A stretch of 64,000 nucleotides of DNA from Oceanimonas baumannii (GTDB lineage Bacteria > Pseudomonadota > Gammaproteobacteria > Enterobacterales > Aeromonadaceae). The stretch lies in NCBI RefSeq assembly GCF_002245495.1, contig NZ_NQJF01000011.1, forward strand, positions 78,488 to 142,487, given 5' to 3'. Numbering within the stretch: the first letter of the stretch is position 1; each line of letters starts with the position of its first letter. Made by a program: the position numbers and the translations under genes. Below the pieces are notes generated by a model. That model worked only from the letters and a program-made list of their open reading frames with translations, was not told where the DNA came from and searched no databases. Below, one piece after another: positions 47,198 to 55,834 of the stretch.

Positions 47198-48474
47198 GAA
47201 CACCTCCCGGGGCGCCACTCGGGCCGGGCTCCTGTGTCCTGATACAAAGGTTTGTTGAAGCTGTCCCGCAATTCACTGAAGTACCACACCGTGGGTGGCA
47301 GATAGTGCTCATGTTCAGGGAAACAGCGCGCAAACTCCTCGCGGCAGGGGCCGGTAAAATCAGCCCTGGCAAGTGACGGATAGCGCCCGGTGCAGAGCGC
47401 CACAATGCGGTCAAAAAAATGACTGCCCATGAACTTGTCATAGGTGATACTGTGAAACTCGTTCGACTCCATACGGTTATAAGCATTCAGCCGGCCATCA
47501 ACCAGCCCGAGATCGCGCCGGCGGCGCATGTCGATGCCCACACTCAGATCACGATGTACAATGCGGGCAATATTTCCGTCCTGGTTAATTTCCAGCAACA
47601 CATTCTGCCCGTGGGGCTCAAGTAAATAACCAAACTGCCGGAACGCCTGCACCCAGTGGCGAATAACGGGAAACATGATCTGTTCCAGCACAAACGACAG
47701 CGGATCTCGTGTTCCGATCAGCTCAAACAACAGCGGCGGCATGTCGGGATGGAAAAAGTCGTTGCCATACAGTGCAAATCCTGGCAGCAAAGAACCGTTA
47801 CCGGTCCCTTCCGGGAACGGCGTCATCTCCCGTACCAAATAACCCCAGTTCTCTCCCCAGCCCTGCTCATTACCCAGGCTCCGGTGCACCACGCCCAGCA
47901 CCTCCCGCAGGAAAGCGAACTGCCCGTCCATTTGCTCAATGCCCTGCTCCAGCTCCCGGGACACATTGACCGCCTGCTCGATAACTTCGTCCCGCATTTT
48001 TCGCTCATAGCGGGACACCTGAAACGGAAAATGCACCTTCAGCGCATGAGCCGGCCCATGCTGCTGCACATACAGGGTTCGGGATGAAGAGCTGGGCACT
48101 ACCGCCAGATCGCGGCATCGGGTGCCTGCGGCAAGGGTATGGCTGACATAAGGATCAGCAGACCGTTCCTGAAGAACCTGGGGATGCAGGCAAAAGCGCA
48201 CCCGGTTTTCGGAAAGATATTGTTGCAGCAGTGCCGGCGAAGGATTGGCCACATATAGCTGCATCTGCTCCCGGGGCAACTCAAACACCGGCAACGCGAA
48301 CCCCGTGTGCCCGGCATCGGGGCGATATTGATCCCGGGCTTGGGTATGATCGGCATAACGGCTGTAACTGCAGGTGCCTTCGTTACGGTATCTGTCGGCG
48401 TAGATCAGGGTCGGAATCATGGCCTGCGGGCTTCCACCGCCTCCGTAGGATGGTGAGAAAAGTATATTCGGCAT
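47194..48474 (-). CDS. Short NIS-synthetase-like protein (IucA/IucC type)
   Basis: A 426-residue protein with marks of NRPS-independent siderophore synthetases. VVPSSSSRTLYV resembles the phosphate-binding S-x-RT motif, LKVHFPFQVSRYERKM resembles the following strand/helix, and EPHGQNVLLEINQDGNIARIVHRDL resembles the H-x-Q-N ATP/metal-binding block (quoted in parts: EPHGQNVLLEI, RIVHRDL). NIS enzymes are about 580-620 residues and have about 130 more residues before the RT motif, so this is an N-terminally short relative or a distant family. No siderophore transporter is nearby. The start is uncertain: ATG 48474 or ATG 48420. Confidence 0.6.
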   Translation of the reverse strand: MPNILFSPSYGGGGSPQAMIPTLIYADRYRNEGTCSYSRYADHTQARDQYRPDAGHTGFALPVFELPREQMQLYVANPSPALLQQYLSENRVRFCLHPQVLQERSADPYVSHTLAAGTRCRDLAVVPSSSSRTLYVQQHGPAHALKVHFPFQVSRYERKMRDEVIEQAVNVSRELEQGIEQMDGQFAFLREVLGVVHRSLGNEQGWGENWGYLVREMTPFPEGTGNGSLLPGFALYGNDFFHPDMPPLLFELIGTRDPLSFVLEQIMFPVIRHWVQAFRQFGYLLEPHGQNVLLEINQDGNIARIVHRDLSVGIDMRRRRDLGLVDGRLNAYNRMESNEFHSITYDKFMGSHFFDRIVALCTGRYPSLARADFTGPCREEFARCFPEHEHYLPPTVWYFSELRDSFNKPLYQDTGARPEWRPGRCS

Positions 48475-48498
48475 CCAGCATCACTGCCATATACCGGC

Positions 48499-48933
48499 TC
48501 AGTGGCCGGCAAGCTTATATTGCGCCAGGAAGCGACTGTCCTGCTCCGACGTCTGCGGGCAGATAAAATAGGCAATATCGTCTCTGCGAGGCTCACCGGC
48601 CTGATGATGTTCATCTTCCCAGTACAGCACGGCATGCCTGATAAATTCGCCGAGATAGGTATGGTCCCAGGCATAATGACAAAAGCCATGATGCCCGGAA
48701 ATATATGGAGAATAATCTGCCTGCGGTACAAAATCCGATACCCCATTTTTATAATCGGCAAAGGCATTTGCATCGGCCTCTGCCGATACCGGACTGGTAA
48801 AGTAGGCGACATCCCTGCGCGGCGGTAACGCCTGAGGCAGGCCGAACTTGTTACTCAGACCTTCACATTCCACCACAATCCATTTAATAAAATGGTCACC
48901 GATAAGATGATCCCACTTCAATGCAACAAACAT
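48499..48933 (-). CDS. Unknown protein with an internal repeat (144 aa)
   Basis: I do not recognise this soluble protein. It is rich in aromatic residues, His and Asp. Two halves look related: PPRRDVAYFTSPVSAEADAN with AFADYKNG, and EPRRDDIAYFICPQTSEQDS with RFLAQYKLAGH, suggesting an internal duplication. ATG 48933 has AAGGAG 5-6 bases upstream. It lies 24 bases upstream of the NIS-like gene on the same strand and forms a three-gene unit with it and the GFA gene. Confidence 0.65.
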   Translation of the reverse strand: MFVALKWDHLIGDHFIKWIVVECEGLSNKFGLPQALPPRRDVAYFTSPVSAEADANAFADYKNGVSDFVPQADYSPYISGHHGFCHYAWDHTYLGEFIRHAVLYWEDEHHQAGEPRRDDIAYFICPQTSEQDSRFLAQYKLAGH

Positions 48934-48979
48934 GCGTGCTCCTTGTTAAAACACCGCCGGACAGATATAGAAAGCGGAT

Positions 48980-49462
48980 TTAAACCAAAATATCCCGCTG
49001 CATAAATTGGGCTCCTGCACCATAGCTTGCACAAACCGTCGTATCCATGGGAATAAAACCCATTTTTTGCCAGAATATACTGGAATCCTGAACCGATACC
49101 AGCCGGATTTTACCGTATCCCAGCATACTCGCCGTTTTAATTAAATGATCCGTCATCACCGAGCCAACGCCATTCCCTGCCGCGCGCTGGCTGATCACCA
49201 AATCATGCAGAAACAGATAGTCACACCCCGCCTTTTGCGGAAGGGGTTTAAATAAACTGGGAGGTGACTCGCCACTCCAGGAGTGGGCCAGCAAGTAGCC
49301 TGCCAGTTGCTCACCGTCCTGATACACAAAACAGCTGTCGGGAGATCGCTGCCATTTACTCTGCAGCACCTCAAGGCTTTCTGGCGCTACTTCGGCATAG
49401 GCCTCTTCCTGCAATGTTAGAATAGCCGGCCACATGGCGTCCGTTACAGGTTTCACTGACAT
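48980..49462 (-). CDS. GNAT family N-acetyltransferase
   Basis: A 160-residue GNAT protein. The acetyl-CoA-binding motif A is DLVISQRAAGNGVGSVMTDHL, and the C-terminal strand/helix is VSVQDSSIFWQKMGF. The substrate is unknown. AAGGA lies 6 bases before the ATG. Confidence 0.85.
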   Translation of the reverse strand: MSVKPVTDAMWPAILTLQEEAYAEVAPESLEVLQSKWQRSPDSCFVYQDGEQLAGYLLAHSWSGESPPSLFKPLPQKAGCDYLFLHDLVISQRAAGNGVGSVMTDHLIKTASMLGYGKIRLVSVQDSSIFWQKMGFIPMDTTVCASYGAGAQFMQRDILV

Positions 49463-49534
49463 GCTCAGTCCTTAAAGTAATATGATGGCATCGGCACCGG
49501 GCGGCCATCTCATCATGTTCATCGCCATCGCGAC

Positions 49535-49894
49535 TTATTCGCCGGCATCGGACCATGCCGCAAACTCATTACCACCCGGCTCGGTAAAATGAAAACGGCG
49601 ACCACCGGGAAAGCGGAATATGGGCCTGACGATATTGCCACCCGCCTCACTGACCCTGGCAAGAGTATGTTCAAGATCATCGCTGTAGAACACCAGCAGC
49701 GCTGCACCATTGGCCGTACTGGAATACTTATCGGCCCTGAAGAAGCCACCATCCAGGCCCTGACCGGAAAATGCCGTGTACTCGGGCCCATAATCGGTAA
49801 ACGACCAGCCGAATGCTTTTTCAAAAAAAGCTTTGGTGGCATTCAGGTCGGGTGATGAGAATTCAACATAATTCAGTTTTTCATGCTCGTTCAT
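49535..49894 (-). CDS. VOC (glyoxalase/dioxygenase fold) family protein
   Basis: A 119-residue single-module VOC protein: LNYVEFSSPDLNATKAFFEK at the N-terminus and RFHFTEPGGNEFAAWSD at the C-terminus, where the metal-binding Glu usually lies. Members include lyases and antibiotic-binding proteins. ATG 49894 has AGAGG 7 bases upstream; the specific function is unassigned. Confidence 0.85.
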   Translation of the reverse strand: MNEHEKLNYVEFSSPDLNATKAFFEKAFGWSFTDYGPEYTAFSGQGLDGGFFRADKYSSTANGAALLVFYSDDLEHTLARVSEAGGNIVRPIFRFPGGRRFHFTEPGGNEFAAWSDAGE

Positions 49895-49947
49895 GGCATA
49901 GCCTCTTGTTAAGCCGCCATTCACCCCACCCGGGCAGCCTGAGCGCT

Positions 49948-50526
49948 TTACCGGCCGCCCTTGAACACCAGCAGCTCTCCTTTACCGACAGGAACCAGTG
50001 AACAGCTCAGATGTGGCTGGCCGTTCACCCAATCGGTAAATGGCTGAAGTTCATCACTGTGGGAAATGGCATTATCACACACCAGCAGACCACCCTCTTT
50101 AAGCAACCCGAACAGTGATTCCGCCAAAAAGGTATATTGCTTTCTGTCTGCATCAAGAAAAATAAAATCGACGTTACCGGGAATAGCAGGCAGCACCTCC
50201 GTCACATCCCCCGCCACCTGAACAATTTTGTCAGTCAGATTAACCTTGGTGAAATTCAACGCCGCCTCTGCTGCTTTCTGCGAGTTGGACTCTATGGTGT
50301 AAACCTTGCCATGCTCCGGCAGTGCCGAGGCCAGCCAGAGCGTGGAGTAGCCGTTGGACGTCCCTATTTCCAGCACCTGGCTCGCCCCCGTCGCTTTCAC
50401 AAGAATAGCGAGAAACTCACCGGTATCACGGGTAATGTTAAGATATTTTCTGGACTTGTCCGGCTGGTTCAAATCATTGGCAACACCATGCTGCTCCAGC
50501 TGCATCATCATATCCTGAAATGTCAT
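49948..50526 (-). CDS. SAM-dependent O-methyltransferase
   Basis: A 192-residue class I methyltransferase of the CCoAMT/COMT-like family. SAM motif I is VLEIGTSNGYSTLWLA, motif II VYTIESN, and the metal-binding Asp is in DFIFLDADRKQY with DNA in LVCDNAIS. Bacterial members often methylate catechol-type substrates. ATG 50526 has AAGGA upstream. Confidence 0.87.
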   Translation of the reverse strand: MTFQDMMMQLEQHGVANDLNQPDKSRKYLNITRDTGEFLAILVKATGASQVLEIGTSNGYSTLWLASALPEHGKVYTIESNSQKAAEAALNFTKVNLTDKIVQVAGDVTEVLPAIPGNVDFIFLDADRKQYTFLAESLFGLLKEGGLLVCDNAISHSDELQPFTDWVNGQPHLSCSLVPVGKGELLVFKGGR

Positions 50527-50764
50527 CGCAATGTCCTTCGCAAATATCACTGTGGAGTGTTAATGGCATCAGCCATAGCAGAACTCAAAAGAGTCTATTC
50601 TGGCGGGATGTGCAGGCAGGTTCAACCGTAAAAAAACCGGCTCTGCCCCAGTATTTACCGCGCCGTGTCCTTCACCGGCAGCAGACAAACGCCCCGAACG
50701 GGCCCTTGCCCGGGGCCGGCGAACTCTGTACGATACGCGGCCTTTTTGCTTGCGGGGCCTTGAT

Positions 50765-52123
50765 ATGATCGGATTTGACTATGGCACATCCAACTGTGCA
50801 GTGGGTGTAATGGATGGAAACCGGCCGGCGATTCTACCGCTTGGCGATCATGGTCGTTACATCGCCTCCAATTTGTATGCCCCCAGCCGGGAAGTGATCG
50901 TCAACTGGCTGTACGCTCAGTTGCCTCCGGCAGAGCAGCCCGCCTTCAAACAGCAACGTACCTTCGCTCTGCAAAAAGGACAGGCTGAAATCAAGGAGCT
51001 GGCTCTGGATGGCATTGCTGCCGACCTGTTCTTTGGCCGTGATGCATTAACCCACTACCTGCAGGAGCCCGACGAAGGCTACTACATCAAGTCACCCAAA
51101 TCCTTTCTGGGGGCCAGCGGCCTGCTGCCACCGCAAATTGAGCTGTTTGAAGACATTGTTGCGGCTATGATGAGCAACGTAAAAAGCCTGACGGAAACCG
51201 CGCTTGGCCGCAGCGTCACCCGTACGGTTATTGGCCGCCCGGTGAACTTCCAGGGATTGCGCGGAGAAGAAAGCAACCGGCAGGCCCTGGCCATCCTGAC
51301 CCGTGCCGCCAAACGAGTCGGCTTTAAAGAGGTAGAATTCCAGTTTGAGCCGGTAGCCGCAGGCTTTGAATATGAGGCCAGCCTCACCAAGGAAACCCGG
51401 GTTCTGGTTGTGGACATTGGCGGTGGAACCACCGACTGCTCCATGCTGCTGATGGGGCCGGAGCAGGCAGCCGCACAAGACCGGAGCCGGGATTTGCTCA
51501 GCCACAGCGGTGAGCGGGTGGGCGGCAACGATTTTGACATCGCCCTGGCACTGAAAGGCCTGATGCCGGTCTTTGGCCTGAACAGCTCACTGAAAAGCGG
51601 CAAGGCCATTCCGGTGAACAGCTACTGGCAGGCGGTAGCCATTAATGACATCAACCTGCAAACCGAGTTTTACAGTGCTGCCAACGGCCGTTTTCTGCAA
51701 CAGCTGGTGCGGGATGCCGCCGAGCCCGAACTGGTTAAACGCCTGCATACCGTACAACAGCACAAACTCAGCTATCGGGTGGTTAATGCCGCCGAACAGA
51801 GCAAAATTGCACTCACTGAGCACGCCAGCCAGCAAGTGGATCTGTCCGACATTGATGATGGCCTCGCCGTGCTGCTGGACCGGGATGGCTTTGGCCAAGC
51901 CTGCCAGCGGGAGCTGAGCCGGATCACCGCGCTGATGCAAGACGCCATTACGCAAAGCGGCACTCAGCCGGAGGTGGTATTTGTTACCGGCGGCACCGCC
52001 CGCTCTCCGGTACTCAGCCAGTTTCTGCAACAGCAATTCCCTCACACCCCGATTGTGATTGGGGATCATTTCGGCAGTGTAACGGCAGGATTAACACGCT
52101 GGGCCAACACCATTTATTCCTGA
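50765..52123 (+). CDS. yegD: Hsp70-family chaperone-like protein YegD
   Basis: A 452-residue protein with the Hsp70/actin-type ATPase only: phosphate-1 motif IGFDYGTSNCAVGV at the N-terminus, phosphate-2 VVDIGGGTTDCSM near residue 218, and the adenosine motif VFVTGGTARSP near residue 405. It lacks the substrate-binding lid domain of DnaK. Length matches E. coli YegD (450), whose role is unknown. ATG 50765 starts the conserved N-terminus. Confidence 0.92.
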   Translation: MIGFDYGTSNCAVGVMDGNRPAILPLGDHGRYIASNLYAPSREVIVNWLYAQLPPAEQPAFKQQRTFALQKGQAEIKELALDGIAADLFFGRDALTHYLQEPDEGYYIKSPKSFLGASGLLPPQIELFEDIVAAMMSNVKSLTETALGRSVTRTVIGRPVNFQGLRGEESNRQALAILTRAAKRVGFKEVEFQFEPVAAGFEYEASLTKETRVLVVDIGGGTTDCSMLLMGPEQAAAQDRSRDLLSHSGERVGGNDFDIALALKGLMPVFGLNSSLKSGKAIPVNSYWQAVAINDINLQTEFYSAANGRFLQQLVRDAAEPELVKRLHTVQQHKLSYRVVNAAEQSKIALTEHASQQVDLSDIDDGLAVLLDRDGFGQACQRELSRITALMQDAITQSGTQPEVVFVTGGTARSPVLSQFLQQQFPHTPIVIGDHFGSVTAGLTRWANTIYS

Positions 52124-52243
52124 ACATGGATGACCATACAAGGCAGGAATAAGCTTGATTCTGGCTGTTAACAGTCAGGTTCAACGGCCAGTGGCACCTT
52201 ATCTCGGCCCAGGGTTCCCATCAAGAGGCTCGGTGTGCACTGG

Positions 52244-52828
52244 CTAGGCAGCTGATAATTCCTTAACCATCAGTTCCCAGCTGCCGCCATGAAGACAGCC
52301 AGGATAGTCCACCACAGGCAGCGTCTCCCGAGTCTCATAGCCCAGCCCTAAATAAAGGCCTCTCGCCAATTGATTCTCTGACGCCACGATAAGACTCATT
52401 CTGGTAACACCATGAACAATGGCTTTGGCCTCTGCGTCCTTTAGCAGCCCGGTGGCGATACCCTGGCCACGATGTGATGCCAGGGTGGCAACTGCGTTTA
52501 CATACCAGGTTCCGGGAGCCTTGGATTCCAGCACAACAAGAGGCCTGACCACTTCCGGAATATCGTCTAAATTATCAATGATATACGGATCGTCGAGCCG
52601 GTAAGAGAGGAGCATACCAACAACATCAGCTCCCTCTTTTACCACTCTCGCATTAGTGTAGCTAAAACCTCCATCCTCTCTCCCCGCACGCTGTATACCA
52701 ATATCGGATGGAGTCTCTCCAGATCTGGTCATCCCAGACCACAAATAATGCGGTATGCCCTCCCCGGCCAGATTGATCAAGAATGCCAGATATTTTGCAT
52801 CTTCTTTCTTCGCATTCTGTATATCCAT
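52244..52828 (-). CDS. GNAT family N-acetyltransferase
   Basis: A 194-residue protein with a GNAT core: YVNAVATLASHRGQGIATGL contains the R/Q-x-x-G-x-G/A acetyl-CoA loop, and NQLARGLYLGLGYE is the C-terminal motif. ATG 52828 gives MDIQNAKKEDAKYLA, the usual GNAT N-terminus; the frame runs 56 codons further without resemblance. The gene is AT-richer than the yegD region, marking the start of accessory DNA. Confidence 0.8.
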   Translation of the reverse strand: MDIQNAKKEDAKYLAFLINLAGEGIPHYLWSGMTRSGETPSDIGIQRAGREDGGFSYTNARVVKEGADVVGMLLSYRLDDPYIIDNLDDIPEVVRPLVVLESKAPGTWYVNAVATLASHRGQGIATGLLKDAEAKAIVHGVTRMSLIVASENQLARGLYLGLGYETRETLPVVDYPGCLHGGSWELMVKELSAA

Positions 52829-53043
52829 AGACTCACCATCTTGAACTGAGGCATCCGCACCGTGGAAAACCCGCCCAGCGAATTTATTCCAGACATGCGT
52901 TTCAGACAGGTATGTTGACCACACAATGACCCTGTGATGGCAACTATCTCCATTATAGTAGTCTCGAAATCCGTACACCATCCAGCACAAGAACACATCA
53001 GCTGTCTACCTTCCAAGGCCAGCTGAATAGTCAGGCATCCCGG

Positions 53044-53253
53044 TCATTTATACTTGTTGTGAAAGTCTTCACCGCACATGAGCTTGATAAAATCATCAGT
53101 CACAGTTGTGACAGACAAGGGGTTGTCTCTGGCAACATAAATGAATAAATCTTTTTGGGGATCAGTGACGGTGCCATTAACCACACGTTCGGAGTCATAA
53201 CTTACGCAATAGCCGAATGTATCCGCTGTTTTCTTATTTTTAACCGTCATCAT
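53044..53253 (-). CDS. Small unknown protein (69 aa)
   Basis: A 69-residue soluble product that I do not recognise. It lies 39 bases downstream of the broken lipoprotein gene on the same strand and has a weak ribosome binding site. It might instead be a fragment of a larger gene. Confidence 0.4.
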   Translation of the reverse strand: MMTVKNKKTADTFGYCVSYDSERVVNGTVTDPQKDLFIYVARDNPLSVTTVTDDFIKLMCGEDFHNKYK

Positions 53254-53292
53254 ATGATGGCAGGTGAAACGGTAACCTTTATTAGCTTCGTC

Positions 53293-53597
53293 TCATTCTT
53301 TTCCGGTTTTTTCCGTCCTGACAACAAGACGAGACAAACGATCAACGGCAGTAATGTACTCGTGCTCTATTTTTTCAATCACAAAAGCTTTATCCTCACC
53401 CGTCGCTGCCGTGTAAGTCATGCCTTGTTGTGTTTTTTCAATACTATAGGCTTCCCGGGCTTCAGGTTCTGCCACAAAAGGCGAAGCGTCTACCGCTATT
53501 TCAGCAAAGTCGCCCAACAGTTTGGCCGTTGACGTACACCCTGAAGAAACCAGCACAACCGCACCCAGCAGAGATAGTGATAAAGCACTTTTTTCAT
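53293..53597 (-). pseudogene. Lipoprotein gene with a frameshift in a poly-A tract
   Basis: From ATG 53597 the sequence reads ATG, six A, then GTGCTT. With seven A the frame would encode a lipoprotein signal (MKKSALSLSLLGAVVLVSSGC) continuing into the open frame that ends at 53293, about 101 residues. With six A the start codon is out of frame after two lysines. The mature part (EIAVDASPFVAEPEAREAYS) is unfamiliar. This is a one-base deletion, a slippage-dependent gene, or a sequencing error in the homopolymer at 53589-53594. Confidence 0.65.
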
Positions 53598-53669
53598 TTC
53601 AAGCCCTTAAATAAAAGCTAATATAGACAAGAATCAAAAAATAATTCTGTCTTAATCAATGAAAAAGAG

Positions 53670-54050
53670 CTACCCCTTCAGCCATTCAATCGCCGCTCCA
53701 TAATCGTTAAAGGAGTGCACTTCCCCCGAGATAAACCAGCTGCCGACTCTTGATGCTAATTCTTGCCAGTTTTTATCACCATAAATAGCAACCTTCTCGA
53801 TTTGACTCCCCATTTTCACACCCAGTTTAAAATCGTCCCAGGCAGCACGAAGCTCCCAACCAGCAAACGATGAAATATCGACCAATACCTTAACATGCTT
53901 ACCCTTGACTCCAGCCAGAGCAGCGTCTAAGAAAGGGGTAATAGCCTGATAATCTTCATGGGTGAGCTTCCCTGTCGCCCTGAAAACAAGGAGAAATTCG
54001 GAACCAAAGCGCTCTATACCTATTGAGATACCGTGATGTTCGTTAGTCAT
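53670..54050 (-). CDS. SpoIIAA-like (STAS/SEC14-type) protein
   Basis: A 126-residue protein of the SpoIIAA-like/DUF3478 group. It has alternating strands and helices: LLVFRATGKLTHEDYQAITP, VLVDISSFAGWELRAAWDDF and VAIYGDKNWQEL. Members may bind lipids or small ligands; function unknown. ATG 54050 is preferred over an upstream in-frame start. Confidence 0.8.
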   Translation of the reverse strand: MTNEHHGISIGIERFGSEFLLVFRATGKLTHEDYQAITPFLDAALAGVKGKHVKVLVDISSFAGWELRAAWDDFKLGVKMGSQIEKVAIYGDKNWQELASRVGSWFISGEVHSFNDYGAAIEWLKG

Positions 54051-54288
54051 AATAATGCACCGATGAATTGAATGAGCTTGTAACCAGGCAGGAACAACGC
54101 AAAGCAATCAGCAGTCAAAGTATCAGATATAACCCTCAATTACTTTGGGAACACTCCACTGATGTTAGAGTCATCTACCAGATGAAGTATAACCTCACTT
54201 TCAATTTTTGCAGGGCATCTTAATCATGCTTTGTTACCGTTAACACATACTGCTGACGACCAGCTCTGCCCTGAACAATTTGTAAAAG

Positions 54289-54915
54289 CTATCCCTCAAT
54301 GTCACTGAGAAGAAGTTTGCAGCTGGCAGAACCAAAGAACACTGCAAATACCCCTTCAAATATCGCTTTGGATTTTATATACAGACTTCTTACCCCTGCA
54401 TGAGAAAAAATAACCGCATAGCTAATGAAGATCACGGCACTGACCAGACCAACCACCACAACGACAGAAAGGAAATCTTTCGGTGTTGCCGTGTTGGGAA
54501 CACCCATCGAATACAGAGCACCAAAGAAGAGGATTGCCTTTGGATTCGTCAAATGAATAAGCAAACCTTTCAAGTAATTACTTTTTTTTGAGCCTAACTG
54601 CACTTCCGGAATACTGTGTGACATCGGGTTCAGCGCTGATGTTAATGATTTGTACGCAAGATACAGAAGATAGAAAGCTCCCAAATACCTAAGAACTTCA
54701 AACAGCCAGACATTTGACCTCAATACCGCAGCCAACCCGAACGCAGCCAGGATTGACCAAATTAAAGAGCCGGTTAATACACCAAAAGCAAGATGTAAAC
54801 CAGATAACCTTCCTTTCCCCATAGATGCTCCAGCGATAGCCAGTGTTGCCGGCCCCGGACTAGCAATCGCCGCTATCGCTGAAAATACGATAAGAAAATA
54901 ATTTATATGCTCCAT
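54289..54915 (-). CDS. LysE family exporter
   Basis: A 208-residue, six-helix amino-acid or metabolite exporter of the LysE/RhtB group. The characteristic N-terminal SPGPATLAIAGASMGKGRLSG and LIHLTNPKAILFFGALY are present. ATG 54915 has GGAG 7 bases upstream. The exported substrate is not predictable from sequence. Confidence 0.9.
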   Translation of the reverse strand: MEHINYFLIVFSAIAAIASPGPATLAIAGASMGKGRLSGLHLAFGVLTGSLIWSILAAFGLAAVLRSNVWLFEVLRYLGAFYLLYLAYKSLTSALNPMSHSIPEVQLGSKKSNYLKGLLIHLTNPKAILFFGALYSMGVPNTATPKDFLSVVVVVGLVSAVIFISYAVIFSHAGVRSLYIKSKAIFEGVFAVFFGSASCKLLLSDIEG

Positions 54916-55006
54916 TTTCGACTCCATTCCCGTGAGTGGACTGCCCCGCGAAACAGATGACACACCCCTGCCTCAAACAGAAGCCCGTTCAGCGGGCCCG
55001 ATATCA

Positions 55007-55150
55007 TCAACCCCTCCGGCTCGGGCAAGGCCATGCGGTGTATAGAACCACTGCTTGATGCAACAGCTCAACCACCACAGCCAGATACAACCAACCCTGC
55101 CAGGTACAAATACAGGTAATGTCTGTCACCCAAGCTGAATCCGGTTGCTT
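55007..55150 (-). mobile_element. Remnant of an IS3-family transposase (orfB)
   Basis: About 45 codons resembling the DDE domain of IS3-family OrfB: SAWVTDITCICTWQGWLYLA with VVVELLHQAVV contains the first catalytic Asp. The rest is gone. The fragment differs from the intact IS at 56292 and begins where the acetyltransferase gene ends, so an old insertion or deletion may have replaced the end of that gene. Confidence 0.7.
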
Positions 55151-55655
55151 AATTGCTATCGTACGCTTTTGGTGTCGGGTTGACCCCTGATTGCAGGGTG
55201 ATCCGGTAATAACGGCCATCATCTCCATCCTTAGAATCATTATACGTGGCCTGCCAACCCAATTTTTGAGCTACTTTCTGGCTAGCAACATTATCATCCG
55301 CGATGAAAACCTGAACGGTTTCTAAATCGATCTCTGAGGATAACCTTTCAACTGCCAGCTCGCATGCCTTCGCAGCTATGCCGTTGCCCCAAAACTCCGA
55401 TCTGATGAAATAGCCGAAATCCAGAACACCATCTATCTGTTTAACGCCGCAAAACCCGATGAATTCATCACTTTCAGCGTTGGCAATAGCGAAGCGATCC
55501 GGGTTAACGAGGGCATTCCCGAACCATGCACCTGCCTCACCTTCAGTCAGAGCGCGGCGAGGCCCAAGAAACCTCATTACTTGAGGATCGCCAAGCATGG
55601 CAATGACAGCCTCTTTATCCTCGTGACGAAGATTCCTCAGTTTTACCAAAATCAT
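55149..55655 (-). CDS. GNAT (RimJ-like) N-acetyltransferase
   Basis: A 168-residue acetyltransferase of the RimJ/RimL type: VMRFLGPRRALTEGEAGAWF, FGYFIRSEFWGNGIAAKACE with the acetyl-CoA loop, and VFIADDNVASQKVAQKLGW. The C-terminal residues abut the IS remnant and may not be original. The ATG at 55655 has a weak site (AAGGG). Confidence 0.85.
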   Translation of the reverse strand: MILVKLRNLRHEDKEAVIAMLGDPQVMRFLGPRRALTEGEAGAWFGNALVNPDRFAIANAESDEFIGFCGVKQIDGVLDFGYFIRSEFWGNGIAAKACELAVERLSSEIDLETVQVFIADDNVASQKVAQKLGWQATYNDSKDGDDGRYYRITLQSGVNPTPKAYDSN

Positions 55656-55741
55656 AGCCCTTGCTTCACCATGTAACTTTCCGGCAGCCTACACCGGTTA
55701 AGTTTCGTTGCCCCATACTATGTCAGGAAGATGGTTGTTAT

Positions 55742-55827
55742 CCTCAATGCGATGCTTCACGATGGCGTCAGGTGGGAAGAAAAAACAGCATAAGATTAAC
55801 TACTGACGCCATAGTCGTTTGTTATGT
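55742..55827 (-). repeat. attC5, last attC of the cassette array, outer core degenerate
   Basis: Hairpin arms ATGGCGTCAG (55762-55771) and CTGACGCCAT (55803-55812). The inner core GTTATGT at 55821-55827 lies directly after the DUF1801 gene and is exactly complementary to ACATAAC at the other end of the same cassette (56255-56261). The outer core, expected as YYYAAC just before GCGATGC, reads CCTCAAT and is degenerate. Confidence 0.75.
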
Positions 55828-55834
55828 GAATTTT

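Noticed and set aside
52130..55740. Further integron cassettes left of attC5
   Set aside because: I looked for paired RYYYAAC/GTTRRRY cores with hairpins between these genes and found none convincing, so I treat this stretch as accessory DNA outside the array.
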